From the NCBI RefSeq assembly GCF_000737195.2, contig NZ_JALM01000064.1, positions 1 through 64,000 on the forward strand: 64,000 nucleotides of DNA, in the 5' to 3' direction. A program made the translations under genes and the position numbers. Of this stretch, positions 32,435-41,058 are shown in pieces; position 1 is the first letter of the stretch, and every line of letters starts with the position of its first letter. This DNA comes from Sciscionella sediminilitoris (GTDB lineage Bacteria; Actinomycetota; Actinomycetes; Mycobacteriales; Pseudonocardiaceae). The notes beneath the pieces were generated by a model. That model made no database searches. It was given only the letters and a program-made list of their open reading frames with translations, and was not told where the DNA came from.

Positions 32435-33390
32435 CGCCCACCCGCCGGGGAGAGTTCGCGCGCCAGCTCGCTGAGGTCCGAGCCGGTCGGCACGATGGCG
32501 ATCACCGGAGTGTCCAGCCCGTTGTCCACGTATTCCCGCACCCGCTCCCTGCAGTACTCCACCGGTCCGTGCAGCACGAGCTCGTCCACGACGGAATCCG
32601 GGATCGCCAGATTCGCGCCGCGACGATCACCGGCCGCCCATTTCTCCCACATCGGCCCGAGAATATCCCCGCGCCCCAGCCATTGCTGGAATTTCGCGTA
32701 GGCCGGAACGGTCAGGTAGCTGGAGATCATCAGCCGCCCGATACCGCGCGCTGCCTCCGCATCCTCGGTCGGGCACACGAAAATCCGTGCGGCGAGCTCG
32801 GTTTCCGGACCGACGACCGCCCGTACCTTCGGCACGTCCGTTGCGGCCAGCCAGTTCGTGATGGCCCCGTCGGCCGACCCCGCGGCGAGCCGGAGCATCC
32901 CGGGACGCAGGGCGGCGAGCATGATCGGCGGGGCGACCGCGGGCGGGTTCTCGAGTGCGAACTTCTCCACCGCGAAGCTCGGATACCGTTCGCTGATCTT
33001 CTCCCCGGCGAACGCGCGGCGCAGGAAATCGAGCGTGTCCCTGGTGCGCGCCATCGGCTCGGTGAACGGGATCCCGTTCCACTTCTCCACGATCGCCGGG
33101 GAGGAGGCGCCGATCCCGAACACGAACCGCCCCGGTGCGAGATCGGCGATGGTCGCCGCGCTCATCGCCAGCAGGCCCGGTCCCCGGGTGTACACCGGAA
33201 CGATCGCGGTACCCAGGCGCAGATTCGGCGCCCATTGCGCGGCGAGCGCGAGCGGGGTGAACGCGTCCGCGCCCACCGTCTCCGCGGTCCACAGATCCGT
33301 GTAGCCGAGATCGGGAAGCGATTCGATCAGTGCCCGCTGTTCGGCGAGCCGCACCCCGGTCAGCGGGATCGTCAAACCCCATCGGGACAT
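32431..33390 (-). CDS. LLM-class F420-dependent oxidoreductase
   Basis: A 319-residue luciferase-like monooxygenase family protein. The N-terminal barrel strand WGLTIPLTG, the YTDLWTAETVGADAFTPLALAAQW block and GRFVFGIGASSPAIVEKWNG are typical of actinobacterial F420-binding members. The start is ATG at 33390, 10 nt after the SDR stop, and a longer frame extends into the SDR but is not needed. The stop overlaps the TetR start. Function with the two SDRs on a lipid, ketone or steroid-type substrate is likely but not shown. Confidence 0.88.
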   Translation of the reverse strand: MSRWGLTIPLTGVRLAEQRALIESLPDLGYTDLWTAETVGADAFTPLALAAQWAPNLRLGTAIVPVYTRGPGLLAMSAATIADLAPGRFVFGIGASSPAIVEKWNGIPFTEPMARTRDTLDFLRRAFAGEKISERYPSFAVEKFALENPPAVAPPIMLAALRPGMLRLAAGSADGAITNWLAATDVPKVRAVVGPETELAARIFVCPTEDAEAARGIGRLMISSYLTVPAYAKFQQWLGRGDILGPMWEKWAAGDRRGANLAIPDSVVDELVLHGPVEYCRERVREYVDNGLDTPVIAIVPTGSDLSELARELSPAGGR

Positions 33391-33400
33391 TCTCTGCCTC

Positions 33401-34180
33401 CTACGCGATCTGCGGGCGCACGAGCGCGCCGCCGTCCACCACGAGCGTGTGACCGGTGAGCCAGGAGGACTGTTCGCCCGCGAGGAACAGCACGGCATTC
33501 GCGATGTCCTCGGGTTCACCGATCCGCTTGAGCGGCATCGCCTCCGCGATCCGCTCCTCGTGCTCCTTCCACAGCGCCTCGGCGAGCTTGGTGCGCACGA
33601 TTCCCGGGGCGATGGCGTTCACCCGGGCCTTCGGCGCGAGTTCCGCGGCGAACTGCCGGGTCAGGTGCATGACCGCGGACTTGGTCGCGTTGTAGAAGCC
33701 GATTCCCGGTTCGGTGGCCAGGCCGCCGATCGAGGCGATGTTCACCACCGCGGCCGGTGCCCCGGAGCGTTCGGCCATCGCCGCGTGCCAGGCCGCCTTC
33801 GTCCAGGCCACGATCGACCACTGGTTCACCTCGAAGGTCTTGCGCGCGCGTTCGGCGTCGATGTCCACCATCGGCCCCATGTAGGGGTTCGTACCGGCGT
33901 TGTTCACCAGCACGTCGAGCCCGCCGTACGCTTCGACCGCGGCCTCGACGGCCTCCCGCGCCTGCTGGTCGTCGGCGGCGTGCGCGGCGCGCGGGAGTAC
34001 CCGCGCCTCCGGGTGCGCCGCACGGATCTCCTCGGCGACCTGGTCGAGCCCCTCCTGCTTGCGGGAGCACAGCACGACGTTCGCGCCGCGCTCGGCGAAC
34101 GCGAACGCCGTCGCCCTGCCTATCCCCCGCGAGGCGCCGGTCACCAGCGCGGTCTTGCCCGCGAATTCCCCTGTCGCCAT
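33401..34180 (-). CDS. SDR-family oxidoreductase
   Basis: A 259-residue classical SDR. Cofactor motif TGASRGIGRATAF, then VNNAGTNPY, catalytic Ser in NIASIGG and Tyr-Lys in GFYNATKSAVMHL. The end RIGEPEDIANAVLFLAGEQSSWLTGHTLVVDGGALV is typical of 3-oxoacyl reductase-like members. ATG at 34180 follows AAGGGA. It is the first gene of the SDR-LLM-TetR operon and divergent from a second SDR. The shared intergenic region contains a perfect palindrome for a TetR protein. Confidence 0.92.
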   Translation of the reverse strand: MATGEFAGKTALVTGASRGIGRATAFAFAERGANVVLCSRKQEGLDQVAEEIRAAHPEARVLPRAAHAADDQQAREAVEAAVEAYGGLDVLVNNAGTNPYMGPMVDIDAERARKTFEVNQWSIVAWTKAAWHAAMAERSGAPAAVVNIASIGGLATEPGIGFYNATKSAVMHLTRQFAAELAPKARVNAIAPGIVRTKLAEALWKEHEERIAEAMPLKRIGEPEDIANAVLFLAGEQSSWLTGHTLVVDGGALVRPQIA

Positions 34181-34201
34181 GCTCGGTCCCTTCTGTTCGC
34201 G

Positions 34202-34253
34202 TTGACGTTGTGCTGCTCGCTGCCTACCGTACAACGTGAACCGACTGGTCGGT
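34202..34253 (+). promoter_or_regulatory. Promoter and TetR operator between divergent SDR genes
   Basis: On the plus strand, -35 TTGACG (34202-34207), a 17-nt spacer and -10 TACCGT (34225-34230). The perfect palindrome ACCGACTGGTCGGT (34240-34253; 6+2+6) follows about 10 nt after the -10 box, in the transcribed region. ACCGAC-GTCGGT palindromes are common operators of acyl-CoA-responsive TetR proteins. The operator lies between both divergent transcripts, so one regulator can control both. Confidence 0.8.
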
Positions 34254-34286
34254 ATGGGATCACGGTAAGCAGAGGAGGACGCGGGC

Positions 34287-35084
34287 GTGCGCATCGAGGA
34301 CAAGGTCGTCGTCATCACCGGCGGAGCGGGCGGCATCGGCTCCGCGCTCGCGCGCCGGTTCGCCACCGAGGGGGCGCGCGGGATCGTGGTCGCCGACCTG
34401 GACGAGGCGGGCGCGGCGGCCACCGCGGATGCGGTGCGCGCGGCCGGGGGTGCGGCCGTGCCGACCGCGGTCGACGTCAGCCGGGAGGAGAGCGCGGCCG
34501 AACTGGTGAGCCTCGCCGAGCGGGAGTTCGGTCCCGTCGACCTGTTCTGCGCGAATGCCGGGGTGACCTCCGGGGCCGGGATCGAGGCGAGCGCGCAGGA
34601 CTGGGCGCGCGCCTGGTCGGTCAACGTGCTGCCGCACGTGTACGCCGCGCACGCGGTGCTGCCCTCGATGCTCGACCGCGGGGCCGGTTACCTGCTCAAC
34701 ACCGCATCGGCGGCCGGACTGCTCACCGCGTACGGGGACGCGCCGTACAGCGTCAGCAAGCACGCCGCGGTGGCCTTCGGCGAATGGCTCGCGGTCACCT
34801 ACGGCGATCGGGGCATCGGGGTGAGCCTGCTGTGCCCGATGGGGGTGCGCACCGGGATGCTGCTGCCCGGGATCGAGGCAGAGGACCCGGCCGCGCTCGC
34901 CGTGGCGAACAGCGGCGCGCTGCTCGAGCCCGATCAGGTCGCCGAGACCGTCCTCGAAGGGCTCGCCGAGGAACGGCTGCACATCCTCCCGCACCCGGAG
35001 GTGGCCACCATGTACGCGCACCGGGCCGCCGATCCGGACCGCTGGGCCGCGGGCATGCGCCGGTTCTACGGCGGCGGGCGCTGA
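34287..35084 (+). CDS. SDR-family oxidoreductase
   Basis: A 265-residue SDR. Cofactor motif ITGGAGGIGSALARRF, then CANAGVTSGAG replacing NNAG, a Ser in NTASAAG and the Tyr-Lys pair in APYSVSKHAAVAF. The C-terminal part (LLEPDQVAETVLEGLAEERLHILPHPEV) is typical of the larger actinobacterial SDRs next to LLM oxidoreductases. Start is GTG at 34287 after GAGGAGG. It is divergent from the SDR-LLM-TetR operon and probably co-regulated. The stop is 4 nt from the convergent D-amino-acid oxidase gene. Confidence 0.9.
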   Translation: MRIEDKVVVITGGAGGIGSALARRFATEGARGIVVADLDEAGAAATADAVRAAGGAAVPTAVDVSREESAAELVSLAEREFGPVDLFCANAGVTSGAGIEASAQDWARAWSVNVLPHVYAAHAVLPSMLDRGAGYLLNTASAAGLLTAYGDAPYSVSKHAAVAFGEWLAVTYGDRGIGVSLLCPMGVRTGMLLPGIEAEDPAALAVANSGALLEPDQVAETVLEGLAEERLHILPHPEVATMYAHRAADPDRWAAGMRRFYGGGR

Positions 35085-35088
35085 TCGA

Positions 35089-35982
35089 TCAGCGCCCGGC
35101 GACCAGCGAGGCCACCTCCTCAGCGCAGCCGTAGGCCATGGTGACCCCGGAACCGCCGTGCCCGTAGCAGTGCAGCACGCCATCGGCGCCGAACTCGAGG
35201 CGCACCTCCTCCCGGGTGGGACGCAGCCCGACCCGGTCGGTGAGCACCCGCGCGGTGCCCACTGCCGGGACCTCCTCCGCGCAGCGGCGCAGAATCCGTT
35301 GTGTGACAACGGGATCGGGCTCGGTGTCGGCGGACTCGAACAGCGTGCCGCCGCAGATCACGGTGTGCTCGCGGGGAATGACGTACATCGGCTGCTCGCC
35401 GTCGATATCGTCCACGATCCATTCCTCGATCCCGCACTGTTCGAGCACGACGATCTGCCCGCGCATCGGCGTGATCCGCTCCCCCGCGACGAGCTCCTCG
35501 GCGGCCCGCCCGGTGCAGTTCACCACGAGGTCCGCCCCGGTGATTTCGTCCAGCCGGGCGACCCGCCCGCGTTCCAGGGAAACCCCGCGCCCGTGCAGCA
35601 TTCCGGCCAGCCAGGGCAGGTGGATCGACATGTCCACCACGGGCACCGTCACCCGCACCCCGCCGGGCACCCGCTCGTACTCGCCGACGTGCCGCAGCCA
35701 GGACGGTTCCTCGCCCCCGCACCGTTCCACCCCGGTGCGCATCCGCACCCCGGCGCCCGGAACCCCGGCGAGCTCGCGCAGCACCGCGAGCCCGCGGGTG
35801 CCCCAGCCGAGCACCCGCTCGTACGGCTCGGCGAGATAGGGCAGCCACAGCGCGGCGGCGGCAGCGGATGTGGTCTCCTCACCGAACCTGTCGGCGAGCA
35901 CCCGGACCGTGTGGCCCTGTTCGGAAAGCCGCAGTGCCGCGGTGAGCCCGATGACGCCCGCCCCGACGACGGTGATCCGCAT
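35089..35982 (-). CDS. D-amino-acid oxidase (FAD-dependent)
   Basis: A 297-residue flavoprotein that oxidises D-amino acids to 2-oxo acids with release of ammonia and H2O2. The FAD motif is VVGAGVIGLTAALRL at the N-terminus. SAAAAALWLPYL, DLVVNCTGRAAEEL and the C-terminal GLRPTREEVRLE followed by CYGHGGSGVTMAYGCAEE are DAO signatures. The start directly abuts the stop of the S9 peptidase with no gap, so the two are co-transcribed. The pairing with a peptidase and, divergently, ornithine aminotransferase points to amino-acid use. Confidence 0.93.
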   Translation of the reverse strand: MRITVVGAGVIGLTAALRLSEQGHTVRVLADRFGEETTSAAAAALWLPYLAEPYERVLGWGTRGLAVLRELAGVPGAGVRMRTGVERCGGEEPSWLRHVGEYERVPGGVRVTVPVVDMSIHLPWLAGMLHGRGVSLERGRVARLDEITGADLVVNCTGRAAEELVAGERITPMRGQIVVLEQCGIEEWIVDDIDGEQPMYVIPREHTVICGGTLFESADTEPDPVVTQRILRRCAEEVPAVGTARVLTDRVGLRPTREEVRLEFGADGVLHCYGHGGSGVTMAYGCAEEVASLVAGR

Positions 35983-38052
35983 CTACCGCACCTCCAGCGC
36001 GCGTTTGATCCAGTCCAGTTGGAACAGCAGGAAATGCTCGGCGCTCTCCTCGTCGGTCGGTGACATGTGGGTCACGCCCGGCATCGGGATCATCGCGTGC
36101 CGCCGGCCCGCCTTGAGCAGTGCCGCGGACAGCCGCAGTCCGTGCGCGGCGAACACGTTGTCATCGGCGAGACCGTGGATGATCAGCATCTCGCTGCGCA
36201 GCCCGCTCGCCTCGTCGGTGAGCGAATTCCGTTGGTACACCTGCGGATTCTCCTCCGGCGTGCCCAGATAGCGCTCGGTGTAGTGGGTGTCGTAGAGCCC
36301 CCATTCGGTGACCGGGGCGCCGACGACCGCCGCGTGGAACACATCCGGGCGGCGCAGTACCGCGAGCGCGGAAAGGTAGCCGCCGTAGGACCAGCCACGG
36401 ATCGCGACCCGGCCGAGATCCAGATCGGCACAGTGCTCGGCGGCCGCGTGCAGCGCGTCGACCTGATCGGCGAGGGTGACCTCGGCGAGCTCGTGGTGGA
36501 TCGCCCGCTCCCATTCCGGGCCACGACCGGGAGTTCCGCGACCGTCGGCGATCAGCACGGCGAATCCCTGGTCGGCGATCCACTGCGGCGTGGTGAACGC
36601 GTTGGCCACGGCGAGCACTCGCTGCGCGTGCGGGCCACCGTAGGGATCCAGCAGCACCGGCAGCTTCGTACCGGGCACGTGATCGCTGGGCAGCAGCAGC
36701 GCGGCACGCAGCCCGCGCTCGCCGAGCTCGAGCAGTTCCGGCTGCGGCTTCAGCGGCGGGGCGACGGCCAGCGATTCCAGTTCCAGCGCCCGGGATCCAC
36801 TGTGGACGGTCGCGCGCACCCCGGCCTCGTCCAGGCCGAGCGAGGTGAGCACGAACGCGTCACCGCGGCGGGTCCCTCCGTTCACACCCTCCACAGTGGA
36901 CAGCTGCTGCACGCTGTCCGCGTCCACCCGGTACACGTGGATCCTGGTCGGATCGCCCATCGATGCGGTGCACAGCACGTCCTTGCCGACATCCAGGACC
37001 GAGCGCACCTGCATCCCGTCCGGGGTCACCGCTCGGTCGTCGAGGAAGAGCCGGTAGGCCCCGTCCGCGGCGCGCACGGTGACCAGTTCACCGGAGGCGG
37101 TCCACGCGGGAACCCCGTCCACCAGGTCGACCCACACCGGATCGGTCTGTTCGTAGTGCAGTTCGGTACGGCCGGTGTGCGTGTCCACGGTGCGGAACTG
37201 CAGGCTGCGCTGATCGCGGGACTGCACGGCGAGCAGCGGCGCGCCGTGCTCGGACCAGTGCACCGCGGCGAGGTATTCGTGCGTTTCCCGATCCCACTCG
37301 ACCGGGATTCGTTGCCCGTCAAGGGAAATCAGGGTCAGCGAGACTTCGGCGTTCACCGATCCCGCCGCGGGATAACCGACCGTGCGCGCCGGGGACTGCG
37401 GATTCGCCGCGTCCGCGATCGTCCACTGCGGCAACGCCGTGGCGTCCACCCGCGCGGCGAGCAGCCACCGCCCGTCCGGGGACCACCAGTAGCCGCACGA
37501 GCGCCCCATCTCCTCCGCGGCGACGAACTCGGCGAGCCCCCAGCTCACCCCGTCCTCCCCGGCCAGTTCCCGGTCCCCGGTGCCGTCCGAGCCGATCACC
37601 CGCAGCCTGCCCTCGCTGACATAGGCCACGTGCGCCCCGTCCGGGGACGGCCGCGGGTCCACGATCGCCTGCGCGGTCGGCAGTTCCCGGACCCGGCCCG
37701 CGCCGAGCTCCACCACGTAGCAGCGCCCGGAGAGCGCGGCCACCGCGATCCGGTGCTCGGCATCGCAGGAATAGCCCTGTACCCCGGAGCCCCGGGTGCG
37801 GGACCGCTCGCGCCGCGCGCGCTCCTCGGCGGGCAGTTCCTCCTCGGTGCCACCGAGCGCGGCCGGGTCGAGCAGACAGGTCTCGGTGCCGCTGGCCACA
37901 TCGAAGCTGTGCAGCCGGTGCACCGGATCGGTCCCGGAGGCCGAGCGCAGGAACAGCACGCGCGAACCGTCCGGGGAGATCTGGAACGTTCGCGGGGTAC
38001 CGAGGGTGAATCGTTGTGTACGGGCCTGCATGCGGGGAAACGAATCGCTCAC
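35983..38052 (-). CDS. S9 family prolyl-oligopeptidase (DPP IV-like)
   Basis: A 689-residue serine peptidase. An N-terminal beta-propeller (about 20-430; DPPIV_N-like, with EEMGRSCGYWWSPDG) restricts access to small peptides. The alpha/beta hydrolase domain follows, with nucleophile Ser in IRGWSYGGYLSALAVL, Asp in LADDNVFAAHGL and His in MPGVTHMSPT. No signal peptide is seen, so it is probably cytosolic. Start GTG at 38052 has GAGG 8 nt upstream, and an internal ATG at 38031 is the alternative. The frame stays open far upstream into antisense of the aminotransferase, which is not coding. Confidence 0.91.
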   Translation of the reverse strand: MSDSFPRMQARTQRFTLGTPRTFQISPDGSRVLFLRSASGTDPVHRLHSFDVASGTETCLLDPAALGGTEEELPAEERARRERSRTRGSGVQGYSCDAEHRIAVAALSGRCYVVELGAGRVRELPTAQAIVDPRPSPDGAHVAYVSEGRLRVIGSDGTGDRELAGEDGVSWGLAEFVAAEEMGRSCGYWWSPDGRWLLAARVDATALPQWTIADAANPQSPARTVGYPAAGSVNAEVSLTLISLDGQRIPVEWDRETHEYLAAVHWSEHGAPLLAVQSRDQRSLQFRTVDTHTGRTELHYEQTDPVWVDLVDGVPAWTASGELVTVRAADGAYRLFLDDRAVTPDGMQVRSVLDVGKDVLCTASMGDPTRIHVYRVDADSVQQLSTVEGVNGGTRRGDAFVLTSLGLDEAGVRATVHSGSRALELESLAVAPPLKPQPELLELGERGLRAALLLPSDHVPGTKLPVLLDPYGGPHAQRVLAVANAFTTPQWIADQGFAVLIADGRGTPGRGPEWERAIHHELAEVTLADQVDALHAAAEHCADLDLGRVAIRGWSYGGYLSALAVLRRPDVFHAAVVGAPVTEWGLYDTHYTERYLGTPEENPQVYQRNSLTDEASGLRSEMLIIHGLADDNVFAAHGLRLSAALLKAGRRHAMIPMPGVTHMSPTDEESAEHFLLFQLDWIKRALEVR

Positions 38053-38169
38053 CCCCGCAGCCTCGCAGACCACGGAACCGCCCGGTAGCGCCCCCGGGTC
38101 CACACAAGGATTCATGACCATATCGGCATGATCGCGCAACAGATCGCCGCAATGCGCAAAGAAACCCGG

Positions 38170-38198
38170 CTGAAACAACCGTCGGCACCGCCTAGCCT
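38170..38198 (+). promoter_or_regulatory. Likely leaderless promoter of rocD
   Basis: -35-like CTGAAA (38170-38175), a 17-nt spacer and -10 TAGCCT (38193-38198), seven nucleotides before the ATG at 38206. No ribosome binding site is present, consistent with a leaderless mRNA. Confidence 0.5.
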
Positions 38199-38205
38199 CT
38201 AGCCT

Positions 38206-39420
38206 ATGACCATGACCGAATCCCGCGCCGCCGATTTCCTCGCCCTCGATGAGCACTACTCCGCGCACAACTACCACCCGCTCGATGTGGTCATCAGCGA
38301 AGGAGAGGGTGCCTGGGTCACCGATGTGGAGGGCAAGCGCTACCTCGATTTCCTCGCCGGCTACTCGGCGCTGAACTTCGGTCATCGCAACCCGGCGCTG
38401 ACCGAGGCGGCGATCGCCCAGCTGGGCAAGGTCACGCTGACCTCGCGCGCGTTCCACCACGACCAGTTCGGGCCGTTCTGCCAGGAACTCGCCGAGCTGA
38501 CCGGAACCGAGATGGTGCTGCCGATGAACTCCGGCGCCGAAGCGGTGGAGTCGGCGGTCAAACTCGCCCGCAAATGGGCCTACCAGGTCAAGAAGGTGCC
38601 CCAGGACGGCTGCGAGATCATCGTCGTCGGGGAGAACTTCCACGGCCGCACGACCACGATCATCTCCTTCTCCACCGACAACACCGCGCGCGCCGATTTC
38701 GGGCCGTTCACCCCCGGATTCCGGGTCGCGAAGTACGGGGACATCGACGAGCTCGCCGCCCAGTTCACCGAGCGCACCGCGGCCGTGCTCATCGAACCGA
38801 TCCAAGGTGAGGCGGGGGTCGTCGTGCCACCGGCCGGGTACCTGGCCCGGGTCCGCGAGCTGTGCGACCGGTTCGGCGCGCTGTTGATCGCCGACGAGAT
38901 CCAGTCCGGGCTGGCGCGCACCGGAACCCTGCTCGCCCTGGACCACGAAGGCGTGCGCGCGGACCTGTACACGCTGGGCAAGGCGCTCGGCGGCGGGATC
39001 CTCCCGGTCTCCGCGGTGGTCGGCAGCGCGGATGTGCTCGGCCTGCTCAAGCCGGGCGAGCACGGCTCCACCTTCGGCGGGAACCCGCTCGCCTGCGCCG
39101 TCGGCCGCGCGGTCATCGGGCTGCTGCGCACCGGCGAGTTCCAGGAGCGCTCCACCCGGCTCGGCGCGCGCCTGCACGCGCGGCTCGGTGAACTGGTCGG
39201 TTCCGGAGTCGCCGAGGTGCGCGGGCGCGGGCTCTGGGCCGGGGTGGACATCGCCCCTGGCGGGCCGAGCGGGCGGGAGGCCTCGCAGGCGCTCGCGCAG
39301 CGGGGCGTGCTGTGCAAGGAAACCCACGGCAACACGCTGCGCATCGCTCCCCCGCTGGTGATCGAGGAATCCGACCTGGACCGGGGCATCGACGCGGTCA
39401 CCGAGGTGGTCGCCACGTAG
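38206..39420 (+). CDS. rocD: Ornithine-oxo-acid aminotransferase
   Basis: A 404-residue class III PLP aminotransferase that converts ornithine and 2-oxoglutarate to glutamate semialdehyde and glutamate. Signatures are LDFLAGYSALNFGHRNP, MNSGAEAVESAVKLARKWAY, VGENFHGRTTTIISFSTD, the Asp in LLIADEIQSGLARTG and the PLP lysine in LYTLGKALGGG. These blocks are specific to ornithine aminotransferase rather than GABA aminotransferase. Length is standard. It is a single-gene unit with a likely leaderless start. The PAP2 gene begins 10 nt later, so read-through is possible. Confidence 0.95.
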   Translation: MTMTESRAADFLALDEHYSAHNYHPLDVVISEGEGAWVTDVEGKRYLDFLAGYSALNFGHRNPALTEAAIAQLGKVTLTSRAFHHDQFGPFCQELAELTGTEMVLPMNSGAEAVESAVKLARKWAYQVKKVPQDGCEIIVVGENFHGRTTTIISFSTDNTARADFGPFTPGFRVAKYGDIDELAAQFTERTAAVLIEPIQGEAGVVVPPAGYLARVRELCDRFGALLIADEIQSGLARTGTLLALDHEGVRADLYTLGKALGGGILPVSAVVGSADVLGLLKPGEHGSTFGGNPLACAVGRAVIGLLRTGEFQERSTRLGARLHARLGELVGSGVAEVRGRGLWAGVDIAPGGPSGREASQALAQRGVLCKETHGNTLRIAPPLVIEESDLDRGIDAVTEVVAT

Positions 39421-39430
39421 TCTCGATGGC

Positions 39431-40075
39431 ATGCGCCGGACCACGAGCCTGTCGATCACCGTTCTCGGCTTGCTCGCGGTCACCGGCGTGCTCGGGGCCG
39501 TCTTCGCCGGGCAGCACTCCCCGAGCGCACTGGACGCCTGGTTCTTCACCACCCTTGCCGGGCCGGCGGGAGCGGATCCGGGCTGGCGTTCGGTGCTGCT
39601 GACCTTCAGCATGCCCACCCTGGTCTACGGGGCCGCGCTGCTGCTCGCCGGGTATCACCTCTACCGCAGGCGGTTCCGGATCGCGGTACTCGCGGTGTGC
39701 GCTCCCCCGCTCGCGGTGCTGTGCTCGAGCGTGCTGCTCAAGCCGGTGTTCGACCGGCACTACGCGGGCAACCTGTGCTATCCGAGCGGGCACACCACGC
39801 TGCTGGTGGCCACGCTGACCGTGTTCGTGCTGGCGCACCGCAGGTTCGGCTACCCCGCGGTCCCGCTCGCCCTGATCGGCGCGTTCGGGCTGATCGCCGG
39901 GCGGTACCACTACCTCACCGACACGATCGGCGGGGCGGCGCTCGGCTGCGCGGTCGGCCTCGGGTTGTACGCGCTCAGTCTTCGTCTGCGCCCGCGTCCC
40001 TGGACAGGGCGATCAGCCGGGAAATCGCGCGCAGATACTTCTTCCGGTACCCACCGGCAAGCATCTCCTCGGTGA
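39431..40075 (+). CDS. PAP2-family phosphatase, membrane
   Basis: A 214-residue integral membrane phosphatase of the PAP2 superfamily. About five to six helices are seen. The phosphatase motifs are LLKPVFDRHYAG (motif 1 in a weak form), CYPSGHTT (motif 2 with the PSGH core) and GRYHYLTDTIGG (motif 3, His and Asp kept). It probably removes phosphate from a lipid such as phosphatidic acid or undecaprenyl diphosphate. Its last ~34 codons overlap the end of the convergent zapE gene by 101 nt and are basic and low in structure, so the tail may be unimportant. Confidence 0.87.
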   Translation: MRRTTSLSITVLGLLAVTGVLGAVFAGQHSPSALDAWFFTTLAGPAGADPGWRSVLLTFSMPTLVYGAALLLAGYHLYRRRFRIAVLAVCAPPLAVLCSSVLLKPVFDRHYAGNLCYPSGHTTLLVATLTVFVLAHRRFGYPAVPLALIGAFGLIAGRYHYLTDTIGGAALGCAVGLGLYALSLRLRPRPWTGRSAGKSRADTSSGTHRQASPR

Positions 40076-40997
40076 ACAGTTCCGGGATCGGTTTGCCGGA
40101 CACCGCGACCGGGATCGCCCGGTCGTAGAGCCGGTCGGCGAGTGCCACGAAGCGCAGCGCCACATCCTGGCGCCCGATCGCGTGCGTCTGGGAAAGGCAC
40201 ACCAGCTCGACGCCGTCCAGCAGCACCCCGTACTTGGACGGGTGCAGCGTGGCCAGGTATTCGCACAGCTCGTCGAAACCGTCCAGGGTCGCGCCCGCGG
40301 TGGCCTCCGCGCGGGCACGCAGCCGCGCGTCGTCACTGGGATCGGGGGCCTCGGGGAGCCCGCGGTGCCGATAGTCCGGCCCGTCCACCCGCACCACGTC
40401 GAACCGGCTGGCCATGGCGTGGATCTCGCGCAGGAAGTCCTCCGCGGCGAACCGGCCCTCACCGAGCTTGCCCGGCAGAGTGTTCGAGGTGGCCGCGATC
40501 GAGACCCCCGCATCGGCCAGCTCCGAGATCAGCTTGGTCACCAGCATGGTGTCACCGGGATCGTCCAGCTCGAACTCGTCGATCGCCAGCAGCCGGTGCC
40601 CGGACAGTTTCTCCACGGCGGTACGGAAGCCGAGCGCTCCGACCAGATTGGTCAGCTCCACGAAGGTGCCGTAGGCCTTCTCCCCCTCGGTGGCGTGCCA
40701 GATCGAGGCGAGCAGATGCGTCTTGCCCACCCCGAAACCGCCGTCCAGGTAGAGTCCGCGCCCCTGTGCCTTGCTCGCCCGGCCGAAGACCTTGCGCAGC
40801 TTGGATTCCCGCGGCGCGCCGAGGCTGCGCGCGAAGTCCGCGCAGGCGGTGACCGCCTCGGCCTGGCTCGGTTCCTCCGGGTTCGGGATGTAGGTGTCGA
40901 ACCGGACCTTGTCGAACCGCGGCGGGGGCACCATCGAGGCGATGAGCGCCTCTGGGGCGATGGACGGGCTCCGCTCGCTGAGCCGGGCTGTGGACAT
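39975..40997 (-). CDS. zapE: Cell division protein ZapE / AFG1-like ATPase
   Basis: A 340-residue P-loop ATPase. Walker A is GLYLDGGFGVGKTHLL at about 83-98, Walker B HRLLAIDEFELDDPG, and the sensor region VSIAATSNTLPGKLGEGRF. The C-terminal SQTHAIGRQDVALRFVALADRLYD is typical. ZapE binds the Z-ring in proteobacteria. In actinobacteria the role is less clear. It is divergent from the DNA ligase and overlaps the PAP2 gene tail by 101 nt. Confidence 0.93.
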   Translation of the reverse strand: MSTARLSERSPSIAPEALIASMVPPPRFDKVRFDTYIPNPEEPSQAEAVTACADFARSLGAPRESKLRKVFGRASKAQGRGLYLDGGFGVGKTHLLASIWHATEGEKAYGTFVELTNLVGALGFRTAVEKLSGHRLLAIDEFELDDPGDTMLVTKLISELADAGVSIAATSNTLPGKLGEGRFAAEDFLREIHAMASRFDVVRVDGPDYRHRGLPEAPDPSDDARLRARAEATAGATLDGFDELCEYLATLHPSKYGVLLDGVELVCLSQTHAIGRQDVALRFVALADRLYDRAIPVAVSGKPIPELFTEEMLAGGYRKKYLRAISRLIALSRDAGADED

Positions 40998-41058
40998 ATC
41001 TCCACCGTAGAGCTGCGATTTCCACCACAGCGACGCGCGTCCGGTTTACGCTTCTCCC

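Noticed and set aside
38053-39618. Upstream extension of the S9 peptidase frame to 39618
   Set aside because: This part is antisense to ornithine aminotransferase and PAP2. Family length and a ribosome site place the start at 38052.
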